This document shows, one piece after another, positions 54,822 through 62,816 of a stretch of DNA of 64,000 nucleotides. The stretch's first letter is position 1. Every line of letters begins with the position of its first letter. The stretch is taken from contig CAIYVC010000116.1 of the NCBI GenBank assembly GCA_903929535.1, forward strand, positions 17,187-81,186. The letters are read 5' to 3'. The notes beneath the pieces were generated by a model. The model was not told the DNA's origin, did not search any database, and was given only the letters and a program-made list of their open reading frames with translations. The stretch is from an uncultured Caulobacteraceae bacterium (GTDB taxonomy: Bacteria; Pseudomonadota; Alphaproteobacteria; Caulobacterales; Caulobacteraceae). Both the position numbers and the translations under genes were made by a program.

Positions 54822-55898
54822 ATGACCGCCCTGGCCGCCGCCATCCGCGCCTTCGAGCAGACCCCCGTTCCCGACAAGCTGACCCTGATGGGCATCGACT
54901 ATCTGTGCGGCGCCGCGGGCAAGCGTCTGTCGCGCCTGCCGCCGGAGACCGAGCGGCTGTTCGCCAAGGCCATGCTTGACCATCCGATCGCGGAGAACAC
55001 CGACGAGGCCAACGAGCAGCACTATGAGCTGCCGGCCGAATTCTTCGATCTGTGCCTCGGTCCCGCCCGCAAATATTCCTGCTGCCTCTATTCCGGCGCC
55101 GGCGACACTCTGGGCGCAGCGGAACACCGCGCCTTGGCGGAGACCTGCGCCCACGCCGACCTGCATGACGGCCAGGACGTGCTGGAGCTGGGCTGTGGCT
55201 GGGGCTCGCTCTCCTTGTGGATGGCCGAGCGCTATCCCGGCTCGCGCATCGTCTCGGTGTCCAACTCCCATTCCCAGCGGCGCTTCATCCAGTCCGAGGC
55301 GCTCGCCCGGGGCCTGACCAATCTGAAGATCGTCACCGCCGACATGAACGGCTTCGACGCCGACGCGGAGCTTGGCGGGCAGCGGTTCGACCGGGTGGTG
55401 TCGGTGGAGATGTTCGAGCACATGTCCAACTGGCCGGGGCTGCTGCAGCGCATCCGCGGCTGGATCAAGCCGGACGGGCGCCTGTTCCTGCACGTCTTCA
55501 CGCACAAGACCACGCCCTACAGCTTCGACCGCAACGACGACGCCGACTGGATCGCCCAGCACTTCTTCACCGGCGGGGTCATGCCCAGCCACCACCTGAT
55601 CCATCAGTTCGGCTCGCTGTTCGACGTGGAGCAGGACTGGCGCTGGAGCGGCGAGCACTACCGCCGCACGGCGATGGACTGGCTGGCCAATTTCGACCGC
55701 AACGACGCCCGCATCCGCCAGATCCTGACCGAGGTTTATGGCAAGGACGCCCGGCTGTGGCGGCGGCGCTGGCGGCTGTTCTACCTGTCGGTAGCGGGGC
55801 TGTTCGGGCACGCGAGCGGATCGGAATGGGGTGTCAGCCATTACCGCCTGTCTCCGGCGCCCGATCCCCGCGCCGTCAACGATCAAGAGGCGTCATGA
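54822..55898 (+). CDS. SAM-dependent methyltransferase of the CFA-synthase/CNMT-like class
   Basis: 358 residues. SAM-binding motif I VLELGCGWGSLSLWMA near residue 121, then RIVSVSNSHSQRRFIQ, VVSVEMFEHMSNW and FLHVFTHKTTPYSF. The stretch YSCCLYSG keeps the Cys of the classic CFA-synthase YSC motif. Overall it resembles the coclaurine N-methyltransferase-like branch, not the classic Cfa, as do fatty acid methylases such as UfaM. Likely methylates an unsaturated acyl chain in membrane lipid. Stop overlaps the DUF2177 start (ATGA). Confidence 0.85.
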   Translation: MTALAAAIRAFEQTPVPDKLTLMGIDYLCGAAGKRLSRLPPETERLFAKAMLDHPIAENTDEANEQHYELPAEFFDLCLGPARKYSCCLYSGAGDTLGAAEHRALAETCAHADLHDGQDVLELGCGWGSLSLWMAERYPGSRIVSVSNSHSQRRFIQSEALARGLTNLKIVTADMNGFDADAELGGQRFDRVVSVEMFEHMSNWPGLLQRIRGWIKPDGRLFLHVFTHKTTPYSFDRNDDADWIAQHFFTGGVMPSHHLIHQFGSLFDVEQDWRWSGEHYRRTAMDWLANFDRNDARIRQILTEVYGKDARLWRRRWRLFYLSVAGLFGHASGSEWGVSHYRLSPAPDPRAVNDQEAS

Positions 55899-56308
55899 GC
55901 CGGACCGCGATCGCCTACATCTCGATCCTGGTGGTGTTCGCCGCCATGGACTTCTGCTGGCTCAGCGCCACCAGCGCGACCCTCTACAAACCCGCGCTGG
56001 GACCGCTGCTGTCGGACAAGGTGCAGATCGTCCCCGCCGTCCTCTTCTATCTGATCTACCTCGGCGGCCTGGTCTATTTCGCGGTCTTGCCGGCGCTTCA
56101 GGCGGGGTCCTGGAGCCGGGCGGCGATCAACGGCGCCCTGCTGGGTCTGGTCGCCTACGCCACCTACGACCTGACCAACCAGGCGACCTTGCGCATCTGG
56201 TCCACCAGAGTCACCTTGATGGACCTCTGCTGGGGCGCCTTCGCCAGCGCGGTCGCGGCCTCGGCCAGCTTCGCGGTCACGACCTGGGCGAACCGGGCAA
56301 TCCATTGA
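55895..56308 (+). CDS. DUF2177 family membrane protein
   Basis: 137 residues with four predicted membrane helices (YISILVVFAAMDFCWLSA, IVPAVLFYLIYLGGLVYFAV, AAINGALLGLVAYATYDL, LCWGAFASAVAASASFAV). TYDLTNQATLRIW and the D-F-C-W-L first helix are family marks. Function unknown; members are common in ECF/ChrR lipid clusters. Start overlaps the upstream methyltransferase by 4 bases; 22 bases before cfa. Confidence 0.87.
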   Translation: MSRTAIAYISILVVFAAMDFCWLSATSATLYKPALGPLLSDKVQIVPAVLFYLIYLGGLVYFAVLPALQAGSWSRAAINGALLGLVAYATYDLTNQATLRIWSTRVTLMDLCWGAFASAVAASASFAVTTWANRAIH

Positions 56309-56330
56309 TCCAGTCCAGAGGTAGCGTTCG

Positions 56331-57554
56331 ATGACCTTCGCAGCATCCATGGACCTGGGCGGCGCCGAGCTGCGCGGCGCGCCGTCCGTCTTCCGCGCGG
56401 TGTTCCGCACCCTGTCGCAGACCTGGGCCGAGGGCTCGCTGGAAGTGGTGCTGCCGGGCGGCCGCATGATGACCATCGCCGGCGCGCAACCGGGCCCGAC
56501 CTGCCGCCTGATCGTCAACGACTACGGTTTCGTGCGCCGGGTGATGACCTCCGGCGCCATCGGCTTCGCCGAGTCCTACATCGCCGGCCAGTGGGACACG
56601 CCCGATCTGCCGCTGCTGCTGCAGGTCTTTTCGCTCAATTTCGACCGGATGACGCGGCTGGTCAGCGGCAATCCGCTGATGCGGTTCGTACACGGATTAA
56701 TGCACGCCCGGCGGCGCAATACCCGTGAGGGCTCGCGCCACAACATCCATGCCCACTACGACATCGGCAACGCCTTCTACGGCGCGTGGCTGGACCCCGG
56801 CATGACCTATTCCTCGGCCCTGTTCGAAAGCCCCAGCCAGCCCCTGTCCGAAGGACAGGACGCCAAGTACACGGCCCTCGCCCGCAGCATCGGCCTGGAG
56901 TCCTCGCACCGGGTGCTGGAGATCGGCTGCGGCTGGGGCGGGTTCGCCGAATTCGCCGCCGGCAAGCTCGGCGCGCAAGTGGTCGGAGTGACCATCTCCA
57001 AGGCGCAGTACGACTTCGCTTCCCGGCGCCTGTTCGAGCAGGGCCTGGCCGACCGGGCGCGCATCGAGCTGATGGACTACCGCGACATCCAGGGCCGGTT
57101 CGACCGGGTGGCCTCCATCGAAATGTTCGAGGCGGTGGGCGAGGCCTACTGGCCGACCTATTTCGGCAAGGTGCGCGAACTGCTGGAACCCGGCGGCCGG
57201 GCCGGGCTGCAGATCATCACCATCAAGGACGAGCTCTTCGAGGACTACCGGCGCGAGGCCGACTTCATCCAGAAGTACATCTTCCCCGGCGGCATGCTGC
57301 CGTCGGAGGCGCGCCTGCGCCAGGAGACCTTCCGCGCGGGTCTCGACTGGCAGGCGGTCACGCGTTTCGGCCAGGACTACGGCCGCACCCTGTCCGAATG
57401 GGCCGAACGTTTCCAAGCGGCCTGGAAAGACATCGCGCCGCAAGGCTTCGACGAGCGCTTCCGCCGCCTGTGGCTGTTCTACCTCGGCTATTGCGAGGCG
57501 GGATTCCGTACACGGAGGACGGATGTGATCCAGCTGAGCCTGGGCCGGGCCTAG
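56331..57554 (+). CDS. cfa: Cyclopropane-fatty-acyl-phospholipid synthase family protein
   Basis: 407 residues, the full-length class with an N-terminal lipid-binding domain. SAM motif VLEIGCGWGGFAEFA, RIELMDYRDIQG, VASIEMFEAVGEAYWPTYF with the catalytic Glu, and FIQKYIFPGGMLPS. Would transfer a methylene from SAM to unsaturated phospholipid chains. The catalytic-site Cys of E. coli Cfa (YSC) is Ser here (MTYSSALFES). Last gene of the ECF cluster. Its TAG is the first part of a palindromic repeat. Confidence 0.9.
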   Translation: MTFAASMDLGGAELRGAPSVFRAVFRTLSQTWAEGSLEVVLPGGRMMTIAGAQPGPTCRLIVNDYGFVRRVMTSGAIGFAESYIAGQWDTPDLPLLLQVFSLNFDRMTRLVSGNPLMRFVHGLMHARRRNTREGSRHNIHAHYDIGNAFYGAWLDPGMTYSSALFESPSQPLSEGQDAKYTALARSIGLESSHRVLEIGCGWGGFAEFAAGKLGAQVVGVTISKAQYDFASRRLFEQGLADRARIELMDYRDIQGRFDRVASIEMFEAVGEAYWPTYFGKVRELLEPGGRAGLQIITIKDELFEDYRREADFIQKYIFPGGMLPSEARLRQETFRAGLDWQAVTRFGQDYGRTLSEWAERFQAAWKDIAPQGFDERFRRLWLFYLGYCEAGFRTRRTDVIQLSLGRA

Positions 57555-57602
57555 AGCCTGTTAGGCGAAAGTGTATGCGGTTTCGCCGCTCGAACAGGCT
57601 CT
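57552..57602. repeat. Nested palindromic repeat, same family as at 2151
   Basis: Outer stem AGAGCCTGTT (57553-57562) with AACAGGCTCT (57593-57602); inner stem GGCGAAA (57564-57570) with TTTCGCC (57581-57587). Compared with 2151-2202 the outer stem bases differ, but the order TAGAGC, GCGAAA, GTG-like loop, GG, TTTCGC, GCTCT is kept. It fills the convergent gap between cfa and the DUF4214 gene. No U-run, so only a possible weak bidirectional terminator. Confidence 0.75.
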
Positions 57603-57615
57603 GACTTTGGATGCC

Positions 57616-58725
57616 TCAGGTGGTCCAGTAACCCAGAGCGACGTGTGATCCGATCAGCGTCGCGTTTTCCGGGCTTGTAGCGAAGGACACCAGCAGGGCG
57701 TCTTTGGGCTGACCGGCGTTGGCCTGTCCCAGCCAGTAGTCAAAACCGGCCTGATCGGGCGTGCGTCCCAGGACGTGGGAGTAGAGGCTGGTGACGTAGG
57801 TCGTGTTGCTGGGGCTGGCGCCGTAGAGCTGGGTGAACTCCGGCGCGGCCAGGAAGCTGTCGGCCAGGCTGGTGGCTGAGGTGTGGTTGGCGTCGGCGAT
57901 GCCGGACCAATAACGGTAGCCGGCGTTGTCGGGGATGCGCCCATAGGCGGCCTGGTAGACTTTGTAGACCAGCAGGTCCTGCGCGCTCTGCAGGTCGAAC
58001 ACCAGGGTATAGTCCGAGAACTTGGCCTGAGAGACGTTGTTGAGCGTGTCAGTCCCGTCGCGGCTGGGGGTGGTGTCGGCGATGGTGACGGCCGTACCCG
58101 ACTGGCTGACGCCATAGCCGGCCATAGTCCCTGAATAGAGGCTGGTGGTCACGCCCGAGCCGCCGGTGATGATGTCGTTGCCCGCCCCGCCATAGACGAG
58201 GTCGCCGGAATGGACCGCCAGGATGTCGGCGCCGGTGGTGCCGGTGATGTTGGGGGTGGAGGACAGGCCGGACGATGAACCGGTTGTCCCCGTCCCTGTA
58301 GAGCCCGTGCCTGTCGTTTCTGTATTCGGGGATCCCGGTGTAACGAACCCGCTCGCGCCGGTCCCCGTGCCGCCGGCCAGGGTGAAGCTGGTGGGCAGGT
58401 GCATCGCCTGCAACTGGGCGGCCGTGTAGACGGCCAGGTTGCCGGCATTGTCGAGCACGCTCAGCAGGGTGACGTTGTAGACCCCCGAAGTGCTGCCGGC
58501 GGAGAAGGTCTGCGACAGGGTCGAGGCCCCGTTCAGGAACACCAGGGTGTTCAGCGACCCGGCCACCGTGGTGAAGGCGTGGTCGAACTGGATCAGGACA
58601 TCGCCGACGCCCGAGCCCACGTCGGTGGCGCCGACCGAGAAGGCGCCCGCGGCCGGTCCGTTGGCCAGGTTGATGGTCGTGGGCAGAGTTAGAGACGTCA
58701 GAATCGGTGGGGTTGTATCAGCCAT
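57616..58725 (-). CDS. DUF4214-containing protein with RTX-like segment, probable type I secreted
   Basis: 369 residues, no signal peptide. N-terminal part (about 1-125) is an Ig-like/adhesin-type domain opening PPILTSLTLPTTINLANGP, then a Gly/Thr/Ser-rich linker. A single RTX-like calcium site follows, LVYGGAGNDIITGGSG. The C-terminal DUF4214 region has VYQAAYGRIPDNAGYRYW and HVLGRTPDQAGFDYWLGQAN repeats. Such proteins usually leave by type I secretion and attach to the surface. Low in Cys and rich in Thr/Ser/Asn, unlike the neighbours. Divergent from the next gene. Confidence 0.8.
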   Translation of the reverse strand: MADTTPPILTSLTLPTTINLANGPAAGAFSVGATDVGSGVGDVLIQFDHAFTTVAGSLNTLVFLNGASTLSQTFSAGSTSGVYNVTLLSVLDNAGNLAVYTAAQLQAMHLPTSFTLAGGTGTGASGFVTPGSPNTETTGTGSTGTGTTGSSSGLSSTPNITGTTGADILAVHSGDLVYGGAGNDIITGGSGVTTSLYSGTMAGYGVSQSGTAVTIADTTPSRDGTDTLNNVSQAKFSDYTLVFDLQSAQDLLVYKVYQAAYGRIPDNAGYRYWSGIADANHTSATSLADSFLAAPEFTQLYGASPSNTTYVTSLYSHVLGRTPDQAGFDYWLGQANAGQPKDALLVSFATSPENATLIGSHVALGYWTT

Positions 58726-58799
58726 CAGCTAATCCCCGGTTGCCCGGCTGTCGCCGTCAGCCGCCGCATCTCACCACGCAACATCACTTTGCCCCCGCA

Positions 58800-59813
58800 A
58801 TGCCGCTAGCGGGCGTGAAACGTGATGACGGCTACGTCGTCTACAAGGGTGCTGGGACGACCATCAATTTGGCGGCGAACAGCACGCTCGACGTCCAGGG
58901 CGACACCAACAGCATCAACAGCGCCTCGCCGGGCGCGTTCACCGTCTCCAGCGGGCGCGGCAACATCTTCAACCTTGGGTCCGCGGGAGTCGGCGTGGGC
59001 TACAGCGCCATGACCTTGACGCTGCAGCACAGCGACTCGATCAGCACGATCAATGCCGGAGCCAATACCCAGTTCACCTACACCGGGGACGGCAGCACCC
59101 TGAACCTGGGGCTCAACGATGTCGTGTGGGTCAACGGCAGCAACAACACCTTCAATGAGACGGGCGGTTCGATCACCGTCCAGACCGGCGCGAACAACAT
59201 CTTCAACCTGGGCGGGACGGCCGGAGACGGCACCAGCACGACCCTGTCTTTCTGGGGCATCGGCCCCGCCGGCGCGACCATCAACGGCGGCGGCAACATC
59301 TCCGTGACCGCGATCGGAGCGACCATCAACGCCCGAGCCGGGGAGACCGTCAGGCTCGGCGGCTCCAGCAATACCTTGAACATGACGACGAACGGCGTCG
59401 CGAGCATAGACTTCAGCGGCGCCGATGGCGCCGATACGGTCACCACCTATGGATTGAGTGGGCCCAGCGGCCGCCTTTCAATATCGGGTTGGTCGGGCAA
59501 CTCGGATCCGAACCACGTGTGGCTGGATCGGTCTGGCGGAGACCTGAAAATCACCATGATGGGCAGGGCGGAGACCGTCACGATCACCAATTGGTTCGGA
59601 GGTGGAGCAGCTCAACTAGCGACGTTCCAAGTCGGCTCCCACACACTCGCCAACACCGACGTCGCCAGCCTGCTTTCCGCCATGTCCACCTATGAAGCGA
59701 ACTACGCCTCCAGCCACGGTGGCGCAGCGTTCGACCCTAGCGCCGTGGCCAACGATACTATCACCGATGCGACCCTCGTCGGGGTGGTGAATTCGGTCTG
59801 GCACCCAGTCTGA
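58800..59813 (+). CDS. Repetitive beta-roll/beta-helix secreted protein with HCBP-related C-terminus
   Basis: 337 residues from ATG 58800; a GTG at 58707 is open but adds non-repetitive residues inside the divergent gene. The body repeats a strand-turn unit with Asn/Gly turns: GRGNIFNLGSAGV, GDGSTLNLGLNDV, GANNIFNLGGTAG, SNTLNMTTNG. The segment TVTITNWFGGGAAQLATFQV resembles the domain that follows RTX repeats in haemolysin-type proteins. No signal peptide. No strong SD. A partner or paralogous secretion product of the DUF4214 gene is plausible; function unknown. Confidence 0.65.
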   Translation: MPLAGVKRDDGYVVYKGAGTTINLAANSTLDVQGDTNSINSASPGAFTVSSGRGNIFNLGSAGVGVGYSAMTLTLQHSDSISTINAGANTQFTYTGDGSTLNLGLNDVVWVNGSNNTFNETGGSITVQTGANNIFNLGGTAGDGTSTTLSFWGIGPAGATINGGGNISVTAIGATINARAGETVRLGGSSNTLNMTTNGVASIDFSGADGADTVTTYGLSGPSGRLSISGWSGNSDPNHVWLDRSGGDLKITMMGRAETVTITNWFGGGAAQLATFQVGSHTLANTDVASLLSAMSTYEANYASSHGGAAFDPSAVANDTITDATLVGVVNSVWHPV

Positions 59814-59830
59814 CGGGCGCCAGTCCCCGC

Positions 59831-60337
59831 CTAGATATACCGCCGCAGCGACCGCGCCAGCTCAGACGCTCCACTTCGGGCGCCCTTCTTCTGTTGCGGT
59901 TGGTAGGCCACGCGGGCGTGGTCCTGGCAGTAGGGGCCTTCGCGGTCCGAGCGGCGGCCGCAGAAGGTGAAACCGTCCGACGACGGATCACCGATCGGCC
60001 ACTTGCACATGTGGGCGCCGAGCGTCAGCACCGTGGCCGTGCCCGGCTCCTCGGCGATGTAGGGTTGGATCGGCTGGCTCGGCATCGAGGGCTCGATGGC
60101 GCGGCGCGGCGCGGCGGCGGATGAGGCCGAGACCGCCGGGCGCGGTGCGCGCGGGGCCTTGAACACGGTGCGCTGCGGCTGGCTCGGCGTCGCGCGGCCC
60201 GACAGGCCCAGGCGGTGCACCTTGCCGATCACGGCGTTTCGGGTCACCCCGCCCAGTTGTTTGGCGATCTGGCTGGCGCTCAGGCCGTCCAGCCACAACT
60301 TCTTCAGCGTCTCAACGCGCTCGTCGGTCCAGCCCAT
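59831..60337 (-). CDS. gcrA: Cell-cycle regulator GcrA
   Basis: 168 residues. The N-terminal DNA-binding helix-turn-helix WTDERVETLKKLWLDGLSAS and QIAKQLGGVTRNAVIGKVHR is diagnostic. A variable Ala/Pro/Arg linker is followed by the C-terminal sigma-70-binding domain with HMCKWPIGDPSSDGFTFCGR and GPYCQDHARVAYQPQ. In Caulobacter GcrA binds methylated GANTC promoters with sigma-70 and drives S-phase genes. GGAGGGG lies just before the ATG. No GANTC or CtrA-type box is seen in 60338-60559; one DnaA-like site is weak. Confidence 0.96.
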   Translation of the reverse strand: MGWTDERVETLKKLWLDGLSASQIAKQLGGVTRNAVIGKVHRLGLSGRATPSQPQRTVFKAPRAPRPAVSASSAAAPRRAIEPSMPSQPIQPYIAEEPGTATVLTLGAHMCKWPIGDPSSDGFTFCGRRSDREGPYCQDHARVAYQPQQKKGARSGASELARSLRRYI

Positions 60338-60559
60338 TTCAGCCCCTCCAAAACCCCGCCTGAGGACGCCGTGTCACCCGCGACACCATATATTGCGTCC
60401 CGTGGGCCGCCCCTCGCTGGCCACCCACAAGATACAGTAACCCAAACCTGAGGGACCACAATAGGCGCCCCAGCGTCTGTCCACAGGATCAACATCTAGG
60501 GGTCGGGCGCGGCTGGCGGCGCCCTTGCGCAAGCGGGCGGAGCGGCGCACATCACGGTC

Positions 60560-61378
60560 ATGCGCGACGTTGCAGATTCCTCCGTCAGCCCGCCCCAGCC
60601 GCGGAATTTCGCCGGGCCCAACTGGGTCGGCCTGCAGGCGCTTTACGCCAAGGAAGTGCGCCGCTTCATGAAGGTGGGGCTGCAGACGGTCGGCGCCCCG
60701 GTGCTGTCGAGCCTGCTCTATATGCTGGTGTTCGCGGTGGCGACGAGCGGCGTGCGGCCGCAGATCGGCGGCGTGCCCTTCGTGGCCTTCATCGCGCCCG
60801 GCCTGATCATGATGACCGTGCTCAACAACGCCTTCGCCAACTCCTCGTCCTCGTTGCTGCAGATGAAGATGCAGGGCCTGACCCAGGACATTCTGACTCC
60901 CCCGCTGTCGCCCGGCGAGCTGGCCACCGGCTTCATCCTCGGCGCCTCGACGCGGGGCGTGCTGGTCGGGCTGGTGACTTGGGCGGCGGTGATGCCCTTC
61001 GCCCATCTGGGCGCGCCGCATCCGTGGGCGATCGCCTATTACGGCTTGGCGGCCTGTGTGGTGATGGCCTGCCTGGGGGTGCTGGCGGGCCTGTGGTCGG
61101 TGAAGTTCGATCACATGGCGACGGTGACCAACTTCGTGATCCTGCCCCTGACCTTCCTGTCCGGCACCTTCTATTCGATCGACCGCCTGCCGGAGCCTTT
61201 CCGCGGCCTGAGCCGGTTCAACCCCTTCTTCTATCTGATCGACGGCTTCCGCTACGGCTTCGTCGACCGCGCCGAAGGGCCGCTCATGGCCGGTGGCCTG
61301 TTCGTGCTGGGAGTCACGGTGGTGCTGATCCTGGCGGTCTGGCGCCTGTTCGGCTCAGGCTACCGGCTCAAGTCCTGA
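60560..61378 (+). CDS. ABC-2 type transporter permease (YadH/NodJ-like), no ATPase nearby
   Basis: 272 residues with six membrane helices. ABC-2 permease marks: YAKEVRRFMKVGLQTVGAPV, FIAPGLIMMTVLNNAFANSS, ILTPPLSPGELATGFI and the C-terminal LPLTFLSGTFYSIDRLPEPF and FNPFFYLIDGFRYGF. Such permeases export lipids, polysaccharides or drugs with a separate ATP-binding subunit, which is not encoded next to it here. The 222-base gap to gcrA shows no other gene. Confidence 0.88.
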   Translation: MRDVADSSVSPPQPRNFAGPNWVGLQALYAKEVRRFMKVGLQTVGAPVLSSLLYMLVFAVATSGVRPQIGGVPFVAFIAPGLIMMTVLNNAFANSSSSLLQMKMQGLTQDILTPPLSPGELATGFILGASTRGVLVGLVTWAAVMPFAHLGAPHPWAIAYYGLAACVVMACLGVLAGLWSVKFDHMATVTNFVILPLTFLSGTFYSIDRLPEPFRGLSRFNPFFYLIDGFRYGFVDRAEGPLMAGGLFVLGVTVVLILAVWRLFGSGYRLKS

Positions 61379-61379
61379 G

Positions 61380-62816
61380 CTAGTTCGACGCCTGCTGCTG
61401 GCGCCAGTCGGCGGCGGTGGCCACATACAGCCTCACCGAGTCCGCATAGCGCCGTCCCTGGGCCAGGGCGTAGGCCTGCCGCGTCTCCGACAGCCGCCGC
61501 TCGGACTGGGTCACGTCCAACAGATTGCCGCCCCCGTTCTGATAGGCGAAGCGGGTGTTCTTCAGGTCCGCCTCGGCCACCTGGCGCGCCTGGTCCTGGG
61601 CGGCGATGGCCTGGTCGTCGCTGGCCAGGGCCTGCATCACGTCCGCCACCTGGGTGAAGGCGGTCAGCACGGTCTGCTGGTACTGGGCCAATGACGCCTT
61701 GGCGGCGGCCTCGGCGGCGTGCTGCTGGGCCTTCAGAGCGTTGCGGCCGAAGATCGGGACGTTCACGGACGGGCCAACATTCCAGCCGGAGAAGTCGTAG
61801 CTGAAGATCTTCTCGGGGGTCAGGCTGGTCTGGGTCAGGCCGGCGTTGAGCTTGACGTCAGGATAGAGCTTGGCCGCCTGCACCCCGATGTTGGCGGTGG
61901 CGGCGTGCAGGTCCGCCTCGGCGGCCAGGATGTCGGGGCGCCGGCGCACCAGTTCGGAGGGCAGCTCCACCGGGATGGAGGCGGGCAGCTTCAGAGCGGC
62001 GAGATCGAAGTCGGGTGCGGTCCAGTCGGCGGGGGCGTGGCCGACCAGCAGGGCCAGGGCGTGGCGGGCCTGGGCCAGCTGACGTTCGAGGTCGGGCAGT
62101 TGAGCCTGATCTTGCACCATCTCGGCGCGGGCCGAGACCTGGGCGGCGGGGGCGGCGGCGCCCCCGGCTTCCAGCTTCTTGATGAAGTCGATGTTCTTCT
62201 GGTCCTCGTCGATCACGCTCCTGACCGCTGCGATCTGGGCGCGCAGGGTGGCGATCTGCACCGCCTGCATGGCGACGTTGCCGGTCAGGGTCAGATAGGC
62301 GGCCTTGGCGCGATAGCCCTGCGCCGCAGCCATCGCCCGCGCGTCTTCCAGCTGCCGATGACGCCCGCCGTAGAGGTCCAAGTCGTAGGAGATGTTCCCG
62401 CCGATCGAGTACTGGGCGATGGTCGGGCTGGGGAAGCCCTGGAAGCCGAAGGCGGCGGCGTTGACCTTGGTCTCCTGGACGAAGGCGGCCAGATTGCCCT
62501 CCGGCTGCAACCCGCCCTTGGCCGCGCTGGCGGCTTCACGCGCCTGGGTCAGGGCGGCGTCGGCCTGGGCCAGGGTCGGACTGTCGCTGAGCGCCTGACC
62601 GATCACGCGGTCCAGGTCCGGCGAGCCGAAAGCTCGCCACCAGCCGCCTATGGCCTCGGCGCTGTCCGACAGCTGCGGGACCTTGGACGCGGTGTCGCCC
62701 TGCATGGCGTAGCCGGTGGTCTTGGGCGCGGCGGGGACCTGGTACTCGGGCCCGACGGCGGCGCAGGCCGACAGAGCGAGCGCGGAGACGGCCGCAAGAG
62801 CGATCGTTCTATTCAT
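61380..62816 (-). CDS. Efflux outer-membrane channel, NodT family
   Basis: 478 residues from ATG 62816 (ATG 62825 also possible). Lipoprotein signal with lipobox LALSAC, then two OEP repeats: GGWWRAFGSPDLDRVI, ISYDLDLYGGRHRQLEDARA, LVRRPDILAAEADLHAATAN and NGGGNLLDVTQSERRLSETR. Works as a TolC-like exit duct. Start overlaps the MFS pump stop, so it is translated with an EmrB-type pump; the periplasmic EmrA-type adaptor is probably upstream of the pump, outside the window. Confidence 0.9.
   Translation of the reverse strand: MNRTIALAAVSALALSACAAVGPEYQVPAAPKTTGYAMQGDTASKVPQLSDSAEAIGGWWRAFGSPDLDRVIGQALSDSPTLAQADAALTQAREAASAAKGGLQPEGNLAAFVQETKVNAAAFGFQGFPSPTIAQYSIGGNISYDLDLYGGRHRQLEDARAMAAAQGYRAKAAYLTLTGNVAMQAVQIATLRAQIAAVRSVIDEDQKNIDFIKKLEAGGAAAPAAQVSARAEMVQDQAQLPDLERQLAQARHALALLVGHAPADWTAPDFDLAALKLPASIPVELPSELVRRRPDILAAEADLHAATANIGVQAAKLYPDVKLNAGLTQTSLTPEKIFSYDFSGWNVGPSVNVPIFGRNALKAQQHAAEAAAKASLAQYQQTVLTAFTQVADVMQALASDDQAIAAQDQARQVAEADLKNTRFAYQNGGGNLLDVTQSERRLSETRQAYALAQGRRYADSVRLYVATAADWRQQQASN

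Noticed and set aside
56306..56311. TGATCC box as a separate ECF promoter for cfa
   Set aside because: It is formed by the DUF2177 stop codon and following bases, and no TA-type -10 lies 18 bases downstream.
60477..60485. DnaA box upstream of gcrA (CTGTCCACA)
   Set aside because: Two mismatches from TTATCCACA and no second site nearby; not enough to call a regulatory site.
60575..60579. GATTC as a CcrM (GANTC) methylation site regulating gcrA
   Set aside because: It lies inside the ABC permease coding region, over 200 bases from gcrA and at the chance frequency expected.
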